In this document: one piece after another, positions 42,851 to 51,768 of the stretch
Layout: the number at the start of each line of letters is the position of its first letter
Position numbering within the stretch: position 1 is the first letter of the stretch
From: Spirochaetaceae bacterium UBA6089
GTDB lineage: Bacteria > Spirochaetota > Spirochaetia > Treponematales > Rectinemataceae
Length of the DNA: 64,000 nucleotides
NCBI GenBank assembly: GCA_002435985.1
Contig: DIXD01000099.1
Coordinates: 1 to 64,000, forward strand
Direction of reading: 5' to 3'
The notes under the pieces: generated by a model
The model's database searches: none
What the model was told of the DNA's origin: nothing
The model's input: the letters and a program-made list of their open reading frames with translations, nothing else
Position numbers and translations under genes: made by a program

Positions 42851-43498
42851 CTATGAGGGCACCCCCATTTTCTCCAACAGCGAAGCTATCTCGTACACTG
42901 TCCTTATTCGTCGGCAGGGAAGATCACCAAAACGGTCCATTTCATCTTTCAACACGGCCTGCCCACCAAGATCGATGTACCCCTTTACATACTTGGGCAG
43001 ATCATCGATGAAAAGCGTCTCTTCCAACGAAAAACCGGCATCCTTCAAAACACGCAGATAGGCATTGGGGTTTGGTTTTCCTCTAAGATTATTGAAGCGG
43101 ATATCATAGACACGAATAAAGCAATCCTCGATGCCGAGCCTCTTCAGCACGCGCTCGGCATGCTCGCTCGGGGCGTTCGTCAGCACCGCTTTTGGGAGCC
43201 GGATGTCATTGAGTATGAGTCTGAGTGCGTGATCGGGTTCGAGGCAGTCCTCTTCGCCCTCGGGATGAATATACCGAAAATACCTTTCGGGCTCCGTGAA
43301 TCCTTGTTCCTGCATGAGCCATTCGAGTGTCGTGCCGTAGGGCCTTGCATGCTCCCGACGAAACCGAACGGCCTCATGAAAGGGAAGACCGAACATATCT
43401 GCGATAAACTGGTTCATGCGCTGAGCAACGCCTGTCTCGAGCCCGGTCGCCTCGGAATAGAGGGTGTTGTCAAGATCGAAAAGAAGAGCGCGTATCAT
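42851..43498 (-). CDS. HAD-family phosphatase (pyrimidine 5'-nucleotidase-like)
   Basis: 215-residue haloacid dehalogenase hydrolase. Motif I is LLFDLDNTLYS with the nucleophile Asp, motif II is AVLTNAPSEHA, motif III Lys is in RGKPNPNAY, and motif IV is ETLFIDDLPK. The DNTLY form of motif I and the helical cap are typical of pyrimidine 5'-nucleotidases of the SDT1/YjjG-like group, which suits the nearby pyrimidine nucleoside phosphorylase. A direct functional link is only inferred. Confidence 0.85.
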   Translation of the reverse strand: MIRALLFDLDNTLYSEATGLETGVAQRMNQFIADMFGLPFHEAVRFRREHARPYGTTLEWLMQEQGFTEPERYFRYIHPEGEEDCLEPDHALRLILNDIRLPKAVLTNAPSEHAERVLKRLGIEDCFIRVYDIRFNNLRGKPNPNAYLRVLKDAGFSLEETLFIDDLPKYVKGYIDLGGQAVLKDEMDRFGDLPCRRIRTVYEIASLLEKMGVPS

Positions 43499-43561
43499 AT
43501 GCTTATTGTAGTATCATGGACTGGCCTTCGAGAGCAAGTTGAAGCAATGGAAAGGCATAAA

Positions 43562-43579
43562 CCTAGCCACTACAGGCTA
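43562..43579. other. Short hairpin between HAD and rhomboid genes
   Basis: CTAGCC and GGCTAG form a six-pair stem with a six-base loop in the 125-base gap between divergent genes. No U-tract follows. Nothing else is clear in the gap. Confidence 0.3.
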
Positions 43580-43623
43580 GCTATGATATCTTAGGCAGAG
43601 CAATCTATCCAAGGGAGCAACAT

Positions 43624-44355
43624 ATGATTCCGATTGGAGATGACAACTCCGGGCATCGGGGAAGAGCTGTCGTGACCTGGACCCTCATTGGGCTCAACAT
43701 CCTCGTCTTCGTTTTTCTGCAGAAATTTGCGCTCGACGATTCTGCGACACTGGCCCTCGCCGCGATTCCCGAAGAGATTCTGTCGGGGCGTAGACTCTTC
43801 ACCCTCATCTCGTGTCAGTTCACACATGCAGGCTTTTCGCACCTCATCAGCAACATGTTATTTCTCGGCATTTTTGGCGACAACATCGAATGCCGCATCG
43901 GCAGACTTCGGTATACGCTTCTCTATCTGATCTCCGGTACGATAGGAATTCTGTTGCAGATTCTCATCGCCGCCATGGCGGGCGGCGCAGCGCTCCAAAT
44001 GCCGCTCGTGGGTGCATCAGCAGCGATCTCGGGCATACTCGCCGCATACCTTGTCCTCTTTCCTGGCAACAAAGTCGTGGTGCTGCTTTTTTATTTCATA
44101 CCCTCGGTAATGTCCGCATGGATGGTGATCGGGCTCTGGTTTTTTCTGCAGGTGCTCGGCGGACTGTCCGGCCTTACGATTCTCCAGAATGGAGGCACAG
44201 CCTACTTCGCCCACATCGGCGGTTTTTTGAGCGCTTATCTATGGGCAAAAACATACAAACGAAAAGAACTGGAGCTCCTCTATGCGCGACGGAGGAAAAG
44301 AACGATATCCGGTAATGCAGACGGCTTCCAGTGGTGGATCGTCGACGACGAATGA
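43624..44355 (+). CDS. Rhomboid-family intramembrane serine protease (second)
   Basis: 243 residues, about six membrane helices and a basic C-terminal tail. FTHAGFSHLISNMLFLGIFG carries the HxxxN motif; the catalytic Ser is in GASAAISG, where the usual Gly after Ser is Ala; the catalytic His is in FAHIGGFLSAYL. All catalytic residues are there, so activity is plausible. AAGGGAG precedes the start. It is three bases upstream of recO. Confidence 0.87.
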   Translation: MIPIGDDNSGHRGRAVVTWTLIGLNILVFVFLQKFALDDSATLALAAIPEEILSGRRLFTLISCQFTHAGFSHLISNMLFLGIFGDNIECRIGRLRYTLLYLISGTIGILLQILIAAMAGGAALQMPLVGASAAISGILAAYLVLFPGNKVVVLLFYFIPSVMSAWMVIGLWFFLQVLGGLSGLTILQNGGTAYFAHIGGFLSAYLWAKTYKRKELELLYARRRKRTISGNADGFQWWIVDDE

Positions 44356-44358
44356 GCC

Positions 44359-45132
44359 ATGGCTGAAAGAAACGAGCGCCACAAGGGTTTGGTCCTCCAT
44401 GCGCGGGACACGGCCAGAGGCGACAGAATCATCGATTTTTTGTGTGATGAAGGCCTCCTTTCGCTCTTTCTCTTTGGAGGACCGAAAAGTACACTACGGT
44501 CTGCCGCGACACCGTTCGTGTCCGCTGAGATCGAGGCGTATCGCGATAGACGCAGCGATTTCATCAAGCTCACTGGAGTCAATATTCTCGAAACCTACGA
44601 GGGTATTCAAAAAAGTTTTTCTCATATGCAGACGGCGAGCGGGGCGGTGGAGTTTATACTCCACACATCCGCGTTCGGAGGCGAGTACAGCCAAGCGCTC
44701 GCCATGATGACGAGTCTGCTCCGCGAACTTGATGAAATCGATGAGGGACATGCCGGCCTCGCCCTCCATGTTTTTCTATGGAAGGCGCTCGTACCCTTAG
44801 GCCTTGCTCCCGACACATCAGCGTGCGAGCGCTGTGGCAGGCCGTTTTCGGAGAAAGGAAGCCTGCCGGGCAGACTCTTGATGGGCGAGCGTAGCCTTTT
44901 GTGCGCAGCCTGTTCCGAGGAACGCAGAGAACAAGGCTTTCCGGTTTCGGCGATGATCTGGTTCGATGCAGAGGCTCTCAGCTGCCTCAAGATGGCCCTG
45001 CAGCGTTCCTACGGCGAGGCCGCCCAAATGGTTGGTGCCTCCAGTTCATCCTCCAGTGTCAGGGCAATCATAGAGTCGCTCGCAGAATCCGCCGCGGAGG
45101 GGCCTCTGCAGAGTCTGCGGCTTTTTCACTAG
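44359..45132 (+). CDS. recO: DNA repair protein RecO
   Basis: 257-residue partner of RecR and RecF in loading RecA on gapped DNA. The N-terminal OB fold holds GLVLHARDTARGDRIIDFLC; the middle is helical; a four-Cys zinc finger CERCGRPF...CAACSEER near residues 155-190 is as in many RecO proteins. The alignment is looser than for other genes here, but order and length fit. It starts three bases after the rhomboid gene. Confidence 0.85.
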   Translation: MAERNERHKGLVLHARDTARGDRIIDFLCDEGLLSLFLFGGPKSTLRSAATPFVSAEIEAYRDRRSDFIKLTGVNILETYEGIQKSFSHMQTASGAVEFILHTSAFGGEYSQALAMMTSLLRELDEIDEGHAGLALHVFLWKALVPLGLAPDTSACERCGRPFSEKGSLPGRLLMGERSLLCAACSEERREQGFPVSAMIWFDAEALSCLKMALQRSYGEAAQMVGASSSSSSVRAIIESLAESAAEGPLQSLRLFH

Positions 45133-45226
45133 TTCTTCTCTATTGTCCAATTTTGAAGTAAAATGCAGTTGTATGACGATATAGGTAAAGTGCAGAAGAT
45201 GAAGAGAAAATGAGGAGAATCACCGA

Positions 45227-46537
45227 ATGCGAGCCGTCGACATCATTATGAAAAAACGTTCCGGAGAAGCCCTCAATGATGAAGAAATACGATTTATTGT
45301 CGAAGGATATGTAAGAGGAGACATCCCCGACTATCAAGTCTCAGCCCTCTTGATGGCAATATTCTTTCGCGGCATGACCCCGAAGGAGACTGCAATACTC
45401 ACAGAGGCGATGCTCGATTCCGGTGAGCGTATGGACCTCTCCGGCATTCAGGGGCCATTTATAGACAAGCACTCGACAGGGGGCGTAGGCGACAAGATTT
45501 CTCTGCCGCTCGCACCAATGGTCGCCGCCTGCGGCATTAAGGTGCCGATGATGTCGGGCCGTGCCCTGGGCCACACGGGCGGCACACTCGACAAGCTCGA
45601 ATCCATCCCCGGCTATGTCACGGCCCTTGATCTTCCAGCCTTTCGGAAAGGCCTCATCGAGGACGGCTTTGCCATGACCGGCCAGAGTGCGCGCGTGGTC
45701 CCTGCGGATAAAAAGCTCTATGCGCTTCGGGATGTCACGGGAACTGTGGAATCCATACCGCTCATCACGGCCTCCATCCTCTCCAAAAAGGTTGCGGAGG
45801 GTGCCGAAGGCATCGTATTCGATGTCAAATGTGGTTCGGGGGCCTTTATGAAGACCCTCGAGGACGCAAAGGCGCTCGCCGAAAGCCTCGTGGCAACGGC
45901 TTCGGCCATGGGCAGACGTGTCGTCGCGGTGCTGACCGATATGTCCCAGCCCTTAGGATACAAAGTCGGCAATTTCCTCGAAATTGAGGAGACCCTCGAC
46001 TGCCTCGAAGGCAAGGGCCCCGACGACGTCATGGAGCTCGTCTACCATTTAGGAGCATGGATGTTGGTGCTCGGCGGTACGGCCCGGAATATCGATGAGG
46101 GGCGTGCCCGCTGTGAAAAGGCAATTGGTTCCGGGGCAGCTCTCGATCTTTTCTATCGCAATATCCTGAGGCAGGGCGGCAGTGTCAGCGAGATGCTTGC
46201 GCGCAGAGGAACATGGCGCTCCGAATTTTTCCGCGAATTCCGTGCAGATCGGGAAGGGTTCATCGCATCGGTTGATGCCCTCAAGATCGGCCTTGCAGGG
46301 GTCCATCTCGGCGTCGGACGGAATCATACCGACGACCAGGTCAGCTCCACTGCAGGTTTCATCTTCGAAAAAAAACGGGGAGACCTTGTCAAAAAAGGGG
46401 AACTCATCGTGGTCGCATACGGCAAAGACAGCGAAAGCCTCGATTCGGCCGAAGCCCTTATCGACAGCGCTATTTCGATATCCAAAACAGCCCCGGACTC
46501 AGTGCCGCTCATACTCGAGGAAATCACAGCCCAATGA
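45227..46537 (+). CDS. Pyrimidine-nucleoside / thymidine phosphorylase
   Basis: Splits thymidine, deoxyuridine and often uridine with phosphate into base and (deoxy)ribose-1-phosphate. The hallmark SGRALGHTGGTLDKLESIPG near residue 110 is complete, as is KHSTGGVGDKISLPLAPMVA upstream with the phosphate-binding residues. 436 residues is standard. The start has GAGGAG upstream. It overlaps recJ by four bases. It could use nucleosides brought in by the BMP importer (inference). Confidence 0.94.
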   Translation: MRAVDIIMKKRSGEALNDEEIRFIVEGYVRGDIPDYQVSALLMAIFFRGMTPKETAILTEAMLDSGERMDLSGIQGPFIDKHSTGGVGDKISLPLAPMVAACGIKVPMMSGRALGHTGGTLDKLESIPGYVTALDLPAFRKGLIEDGFAMTGQSARVVPADKKLYALRDVTGTVESIPLITASILSKKVAEGAEGIVFDVKCGSGAFMKTLEDAKALAESLVATASAMGRRVVAVLTDMSQPLGYKVGNFLEIEETLDCLEGKGPDDVMELVYHLGAWMLVLGGTARNIDEGRARCEKAIGSGAALDLFYRNILRQGGSVSEMLARRGTWRSEFFREFRADREGFIASVDALKIGLAGVHLGVGRNHTDDQVSSTAGFIFEKKRGDLVKKGELIVVAYGKDSESLDSAEALIDSAISISKTAPDSVPLILEEITAQ

Positions 46538-48678
46538 AGTGGACAAAAAAAGACATCGATCCAAGCTTGGTCCTCACGATAGCCCGCCGTTATCAGATCG
46601 ATCCCCTGACGGCCTCAATTCTCGTGCGGAGAAACCTTACCGAGCCTGAACAGATTCGGTTCTATCTCGAAGATGACCTTCAGCTTCTCAACAACCCCTT
46701 CCTCTTTGCTTCCATGGAAGACGCAATCGACCGCATTCTCGTGGCACGCGAAGAAGAAGAGAAAGTCCTCGTCTTCGGCGATTCCGACACTGACGGCCTC
46801 ACTTCGACAGTGCTTATGACGGATGCCCTCAAGGACTTCGGCCTCGAAGTATTTCAGAAAGTGCCCGAGGGTGAAGAGCCATATGGCCTATCGAATGCTG
46901 CTGTCGATTTTGCCGAAAATAATGGCATTAGCCTTATTATCACGGTCGACTGTGGCATCTCGAACCATGCGGAAGTCGCTTATGCGCGCCAAAAAGGCAT
47001 CGATGTCATCATCACAGATCACCACCACATCCAGGCCCCAAGCCCTCCGGAAGCCGTCGCCGTGCTCGATCCCAAACTTCCGGACTCCGGCTATCCCTTC
47101 CGTGATTTGTCGGGCTGCGGTGTTTGCCTCAAAGTGGCGCACGCCCTCGCAATCGCCCGTCTCGGCATGTACAAGGAGCCTCTCGCCCTCCTCTACGCAG
47201 GCACAGATCCTAGCGCTCCCGAAGCAAAGCCGACCTTCGTCCTCGAGGCGGCAAGGCTGGATAATCTTATCGAGACTTCTCGCCTGAGGATTCCCTTCGA
47301 TCCCGAAAGAGCGTCCGACACGCTCCAAAAACTCGAAAATTTTTTTCGAGGACGCGTCATCATCTCATGGAACAAAAAAGAGACCGATGCCTTTTTCAAG
47401 GTACACTTCAGGGGAAACGTCGATCTCGATGTGATGGACCTCAGTCAGCTCGTAGGTGCGTTCTGGCCCAGCATGACGAAGAGTTCTCTTGCCGATCTCA
47501 TGCAGGCCTCGAAGCTAAAAAAATATGCCCGCGAGGCCCCGACTGCCGTCGACACCTTACAAAGCATCTTCAGTGCCTATATCATCCACACCCTTCAATC
47601 TCAAGGACTGCTTAACGAACGAATGTTCCAACTCGCCGCGCTGGGCACGATTGCCGATCTCATGCCGCTCAAAGATGAAAACAGACTCATCGTGCGCAAA
47701 GGCATCGAAGGCATCAACAGGGCGCCGACAGGGGGCATCCGCGAACTCAAAGTGAGCATGAACCTCGCAAAGCCACTTGAGGCTATCGACATTGCGTGGC
47801 AGATAACGCCGACCCTCAACGCGGCGGGACGGCTGGGCACCCCCGGCCTCGCACTCAACCTTTTGCAGGCCGACATGGTGGACCATGCCATGGAAGCGGC
47901 CTCGCAGCTCATTCAGGCCAACAACGAACGCAGGCGTCTCGGGACTGAAGGCTGGGACATTGTCCGCGACAAACTCAATGAGAGTCTTGAGCAACATGGC
48001 GGGAAATTCGCCGTCGTGGGAAGTGCGGAGATAAAATCCGGCATCACGGGACTTCTCGCCTCCCGTGCGGCCAATATGATGAAAGTGCCAGTGATTGTCG
48101 TGGCATTTAAAGCCGATGGAACCTGCTCAGGCTCAATCCGCAGTGCCGCCGCCTTCCCCCTTACGAAGCTCCTTGCCCACTGTGCGGACCTTTTTTTGGA
48201 TTACGGAGGGCACGACTCCGCCGCGGGCTTTACCCTCAAGATAGACCAATGGCAGGCCTTCCTAACCCGTCTCTCCGAGTTCATGGACCGCACCGAATAC
48301 AGCACAGAAGAACCGGAGCTCGCCATCGATGCGGAGCTTCCGCATGCGTATGTGAAGCCCGAGCTTCTCCATCTCTGCCGTCAGTTCGAACCCTTTGGGG
48401 AGGAGAACGCCCCGCTTGTCTTCTACTCAAGGCAGGTCCCGATGGTCGACGCCCAGGTTGTCGGTAAAAACGGCAAGAGCCACCTCAAGCTCACCCTCGA
48501 CTTTGGCGCCTACAAGTGGCCTGCCATGCTCTGGGACGGGGCCGAGCGTCTGGAACGGGACTTCTCGTTCCGCAACAAGGATAAGGTCGATATACTGTAC
48601 AAGGTCACCACAAACTACTGGAACGGAGAAGAACGCCCGCAGATAGAACTCTACGACATTCGTCGCGCCGAAGACTGA
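46534..48678 (+). CDS. recJ: Single-stranded-DNA-specific exonuclease RecJ with large insertion
   Basis: 714-residue 5'-3' exonuclease of the DHH family. Metal motifs are FGDSDTDGLTS at 81-91, TVDCGISNHAE near 138-147 and TDHHHIQ at 161-167. DHHA1-type GGHDSAAGF occurs near residue 565, then an OB fold. Between GCGVCLKVAHAL (about 200) and LAALGTIADLMPL (about 370) lies an insertion of roughly 150 residues absent from E. coli RecJ (577 residues). The active site looks intact. Confidence 0.9.
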   Translation: MKWTKKDIDPSLVLTIARRYQIDPLTASILVRRNLTEPEQIRFYLEDDLQLLNNPFLFASMEDAIDRILVAREEEEKVLVFGDSDTDGLTSTVLMTDALKDFGLEVFQKVPEGEEPYGLSNAAVDFAENNGISLIITVDCGISNHAEVAYARQKGIDVIITDHHHIQAPSPPEAVAVLDPKLPDSGYPFRDLSGCGVCLKVAHALAIARLGMYKEPLALLYAGTDPSAPEAKPTFVLEAARLDNLIETSRLRIPFDPERASDTLQKLENFFRGRVIISWNKKETDAFFKVHFRGNVDLDVMDLSQLVGAFWPSMTKSSLADLMQASKLKKYAREAPTAVDTLQSIFSAYIIHTLQSQGLLNERMFQLAALGTIADLMPLKDENRLIVRKGIEGINRAPTGGIRELKVSMNLAKPLEAIDIAWQITPTLNAAGRLGTPGLALNLLQADMVDHAMEAASQLIQANNERRRLGTEGWDIVRDKLNESLEQHGGKFAVVGSAEIKSGITGLLASRAANMMKVPVIVVAFKADGTCSGSIRSAAAFPLTKLLAHCADLFLDYGGHDSAAGFTLKIDQWQAFLTRLSEFMDRTEYSTEEPELAIDAELPHAYVKPELLHLCRQFEPFGEENAPLVFYSRQVPMVDAQVVGKNGKSHLKLTLDFGAYKWPAMLWDGAERLERDFSFRNKDKVDILYKVTTNYWNGEERPQIELYDIRRAED

Positions 48679-48779
48679 GACGGGCGAAAAGCACGGGAAC
48701 GAGTGCAGCCCGCTTACCTGCTTCTCAGCAGAAAAGCTCTTGACCAATGTGTAAAAAATCGTTATGGTACTCCAAGCAT

Positions 48780-48850
48780 TCCCCGGTTGTGTAATGGTAG
48801 CACGGCAGACTCTGGATCTGCTTGTGGGGGTTCGAATCCTCCCTGGGGAA
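48780..48850 (+). tRNA. tRNA-Gln (anticodon CTG)
   Basis: Cloverleaf of 71 bases: acceptor TCCCCGG pairing with CTGGGGA, anticodon stem GCAGA/TCTGC with loop CTCTGGA (anticodon CTG), and T arm GGGGG-TTCGAAT-CCTCC. The 3' CCA is not encoded. Read for CAG codons. Confidence 0.92.
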
Positions 48851-48926
48851 TCTTATTTTTGTTGAGCTGTCTAAGGAAATTCCTCAGACAGAGGAGGCCT
48901 ACAAAGTCTCCAATGTTCCATACCGA

Positions 48927-48998
48927 GGCCCCTTCGTCTATCGGTTAGGACAAAAGATTCTCAATCTTTAAAGAGGGGTTCGATTCCCCTAGGGGCTA
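48927..48998 (+). tRNA. tRNA-Glu (anticodon CTC)
   Basis: Cloverleaf of 72 bases: acceptor GGCCCCT pairing with AGGGGCT (one G-T pair at the end), anticodon stem AAAGA/TCTTT with loop TTCTCAA (anticodon CTC), and T arm AGGGG-TTCGATT-CCCCT. CCA is not encoded. It is 76 bases after tRNA-Gln and shares a terminator with it. Confidence 0.92.
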
Positions 48999-49011
48999 AC
49001 GACGATAAAAT

Positions 49012-49039
49012 AAGTCCTTGTTTTACAGGGGCTTTTTTT
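49012..49039 (+). terminator. Terminator of the tRNA pair
   Basis: AAGTCCTTG and CAGGGGCTT form a nine-pair stem (two G-T pairs) with a five-base loop, followed by a run of seven T. The next 165 bases up to the carD promoter show no gene. Confidence 0.8.
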
Positions 49040-49203
49040 ATTCGAAATACTCCGCGACATTCGTGATGTGGTTGCTGGGCAGGCTCGATCCCGTTTTCGC
49101 CCTGTTGGAGAAATAGTGCCGAAAAACGCGGGTGCACGACAAATTTGTGACAAGCGCTCGGGCAGTAGCCCGCCGGGACCAGTAATCATCGAAGCGGGAG
49201 CTT

Positions 49204-49232
49204 TTGACTCTTCCCGAATTTTTTGTTATACT
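49204..49232 (+). promoter_or_regulatory. Strong promoter of carD
   Basis: TTGACT, 17 bases, TATACT. The ATG is nine bases past the -10, so transcription would start about three bases before the codon. No Shine-Dalgarno sequence fits in between. Confidence 0.7.
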
Positions 49233-49241
49233 AGATTATCT

Positions 49242-49742
49242 ATGCCCAATGAGCAGACCACAACCTTTTTAATCGACCAACGCATCGTCTATCCAAGCCA
49301 GGGTGTCGGTCGCATCATGGAGATTCGGGAAAAAGTCTTCAATGGCCAGAAGACTCTCTATTATATCATCTATCTCGAATTCTCCGATATGACCGTCATG
49401 GTCCCTGTGGATAAGGTCGACAGGCTCGGCATCCGCCCCCTCGTGTCCAAGGAAGAGGCAGAGACGGCCCTCAACTATATCTCTCAGGCGGCATCCACAA
49501 TTCCTTCCGACTGGAAACTGCGCTACCAGATGAACCTCGACCTGCTAAAAAAAGGCTCGATCATGGACATTGCAGCTGTCGTTCGCTCGCTCTACCAGCG
49601 TTCGAAGATCAAGGAACTACCGATCCTCGAGCGCAAGCTCTACGAATCGGCCCTCAATCTGCTCCAGGATGAGATAGCCTTCGCCTTGGGACGCCCCAAG
49701 GAAGAGATCGTCGCAATCATCAGAGAAAATCTAGACAAATGA
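49242..49742 (+). CDS. CarD/CdnL-family transcription regulator
   Basis: 166-residue RNA-polymerase-binding protein. The N-terminal Tudor-like domain has IVYPSQGVGRIMEIREKVFN, then YYIIYLEFSDMTVMVPVDKV, which contacts the RNAP beta subunit in relatives. A helical C-terminal domain (85-166) contacts DNA near the -10. CarD proteins stabilise open complexes. Start MPNEQTTTF at 49242. It has its own promoter and an almost leaderless mRNA. The stop overlaps ispDF by four bases. Confidence 0.93.
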   Translation: MPNEQTTTFLIDQRIVYPSQGVGRIMEIREKVFNGQKTLYYIIYLEFSDMTVMVPVDKVDRLGIRPLVSKEEAETALNYISQAASTIPSDWKLRYQMNLDLLKKGSIMDIAAVVRSLYQRSKIKELPILERKLYESALNLLQDEIAFALGRPKEEIVAIIRENLDK

Positions 49743-50947
49743 GCCATTCTGTGCCCAAACCCATCCCCGCTCCAAGACTGCCCATTGCAGAGCAGGCCTT
49801 TGCCATCATCGCTGCGGCGGGATCCAGCACCCGGTATGGGGAAGTCAAAAAGGAATTCGAGCCCCTTGGTGGTCTCACCGTCCTCGAGCGCGCGATTGAG
49901 CCCTTCATAGCATGCTGTGCAGGCATTGTCGTCACCTGTCCAGTAGGAGCAAAGGCTGCATTCGAAGCCTTTTTCGCTCAATCGGCGCTGCGTCCAGCCC
50001 TCCTTCTGCTTGCGGTAGGCTTTGAAATTGTCGAAGGCGGCATAGTCCGCCAGGAATCCGTGCGGCTCGGACTGCGAGCGCTCGCCACATTGGGCTGCAC
50101 AGAGGGTGTCGTGCTCATCCACGACGGAGCCCGTCCATGGATTTCCCGAGTGCTTATCCAGAAAACCCTCGAATGTGCGCGAGCCGGGGGCGCATGCCTG
50201 CCCCTCATGCCGCTCACCGAAACGCCCAAAATAGTCGAGGGAGAATATATTGCCACGCATCCTGCGAGAGCTCACACGATGACGGCGCAGACGCCCCAGG
50301 CCTTTTCATTCCCAGAAATCCTGGCCGCCCATGAACTGGCCCACAAAGAACACTACAACGCCACCGACGATGCGATGATATGGGACCACTATGTGGGGCC
50401 GGTCCGTTGGATCGAGGGCGAGCGCCAAAATCAGAAAATAACCTTTAAGGGAGACATTATGAATGGTCCGGCACTGCGCACGGGCATCGGTTACGATATC
50501 CATCCGCTGGTCGAGGGCCAGCCCCTCCTCCTTGCGGGCGTGCGCGTCGAGAGTGATCGCGGCGAAGCGGGGTACTCCGACGGCGATGTGCTCTGGCACG
50601 CGATCATCGATGCTGCGCTTGGCGCGGCGGCGCTTGGGGATATCGGCTCGCACTTCCCTCCCGGGGCACCCGAATGGAAGAACGCCGATTCGACTGAGCT
50701 GGCGCGGGCAATCTTCAGAATGATCAAAGAGCGCGGCTTTGCGATCGTCAATCTCGACTGTAATGTAATCTGCGAAAGACCCAAACTCGGTCCGTATCGG
50801 GAACGGATACGCAACGCCATTGCAGAGACCTTTGAGCTTCCGCCCGAGGCAGTCTCATTCAAGGCAAAGACAAAAGAAGGCCTCGATGCAACCGGCCGCG
50901 GCGAAGCGATCGAGGCCCAAGCAGTGGTGCTGCTGGAGCGCAGATAG
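49739..50947 (+). CDS. ispDF: Bifunctional IspD-IspF isoprenoid enzyme
   Basis: 402-residue fusion of two MEP-pathway enzymes. Residues 20-245 are IspD, the CTP-dependent cytidylyltransferase, with AIIAAAGSSTRYG and VLIHDGARPWIS. Residues 246-402 are IspF, the MECDP synthase, with GIGYDIHPLVEG (metal Asp and His), SDGDVLWHAIIDA, LGDIGSHFPP and KAKTKEGLDATGRGEAIEA. IspDF fusions are known in several groups including spirochaetes. The gene shares the carD promoter by overlap. It converges with the DMT transporter gene, 20 bases away. Confidence 0.94.
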   Translation: MSHSVPKPIPAPRLPIAEQAFAIIAAAGSSTRYGEVKKEFEPLGGLTVLERAIEPFIACCAGIVVTCPVGAKAAFEAFFAQSALRPALLLLAVGFEIVEGGIVRQESVRLGLRALATLGCTEGVVLIHDGARPWISRVLIQKTLECARAGGACLPLMPLTETPKIVEGEYIATHPARAHTMTAQTPQAFSFPEILAAHELAHKEHYNATDDAMIWDHYVGPVRWIEGERQNQKITFKGDIMNGPALRTGIGYDIHPLVEGQPLLLAGVRVESDRGEAGYSDGDVLWHAIIDAALGAAALGDIGSHFPPGAPEWKNADSTELARAIFRMIKERGFAIVNLDCNVICERPKLGPYRERIRNAIAETFELPPEAVSFKAKTKEGLDATGRGEAIEAQAVVLLERR

Positions 50948-50967
50948 CCCTTCAGGAAGATAGCCCC

Positions 50968-51768
50968 TCAGAGTGAAATCAGAACGATCGACAGACTGAT
51001 ACCCCCAAAGGTGAGGAGCTGTGGTACGTGGAGGGGCAGTTCCGAGACAAAATATGTCGCAATCGAAGGATACAATACGAGAAGTCCGTAGAACGAGGGT
51101 GCGACGGCCGTCATCTTCCCCCGCTCAAAGGCGATCTGCTTGATGAAAAACGAAGAAATACCACAAAAGATGTACACATAGAGATACGCTGAAACGAACC
51201 AGCTCAAAAAGTTCGAGCCATGGCTGAGCCGCAGTGCCTCCAGGGCGAGTACCATGAATCCTCCGAGCGCACCCGCGGCGCTTCCGAGAGACACTCCTAC
51301 CTGTTTAGGATTCATGTGTCGACTCGCAAAGAGCATGAATATGGCAAAAGCCGTCGGGATGAAAAATGCAATCCAGAATGCATCCACCTTAAAATGCTGT
51401 GATGACTCCTGTCCCATAAACCCTGCATACGCCAGCAATGCCGCCATAACGATAATCCAAGGGATTTTCTTCGATGAGGTTTTTTCTCCAAGCATCCAAT
51501 ACGAGAGTACAATAGTGAAAATGATGTTCGAGCCACCAATGGCGGCCACGACATTCGGCGGCAAGACCCCGAGGGCAAGGTAGTTGAAAATCGGCTGCAC
51601 ATTCATGAGGATGAAGCCGCTCGTCCAGCCAATCACCTCGCCCTGCCGGACTTTTTCTCCTCGGCGCTTCGCGGACAGCCAGCTCACATGCTTTTTTTGA
51701 AGCGAAAAGCCCAAAGACAATAGAAAGTTCCCCAGAAGAGCGGTGAAATAAGCTGCTACCGTGCTCAT
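50968..51768 (-). CDS. DMT-superfamily membrane transporter
   Basis: 266 residues, about nine or ten membrane helices in two similar halves, as in EamA/NIPA-type drug/metabolite transporters. Features include GNFLLSLGFSLQKKHVSWLS in the first helix and IGGSNIIFTIVLSYWMLGEK, the typical end of the first repeat. The substrate is unknown. Its start overlaps the stop of the GH31-like gene by four bases, so the two are coupled and may handle the same sugar (inference). Confidence 0.8.
   Translation of the reverse strand: MSTVAAYFTALLGNFLLSLGFSLQKKHVSWLSAKRRGEKVRQGEVIGWTSGFILMNVQPIFNYLALGVLPPNVVAAIGGSNIIFTIVLSYWMLGEKTSSKKIPWIIVMAALLAYAGFMGQESSQHFKVDAFWIAFFIPTAFAIFMLFASRHMNPKQVGVSLGSAAGALGGFMVLALEALRLSHGSNFLSWFVSAYLYVYIFCGISSFFIKQIAFERGKMTAVAPSFYGLLVLYPSIATYFVSELPLHVPQLLTFGGISLSIVLISL

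Noticed and set aside
49040..49203. Possible structured RNA between the tRNA terminator and the carD promoter
   Set aside because: Some short complementary runs are present (GGGCAGTAGCCC), but no clear fold, promoter or terminator defines an RNA gene.
48780..49241. tRNA-linked integration site or mobile element
   Set aside because: No integrase, no duplicated tRNA end and no change in gene style near the tRNAs; the downstream genes are core (carD, ispDF).
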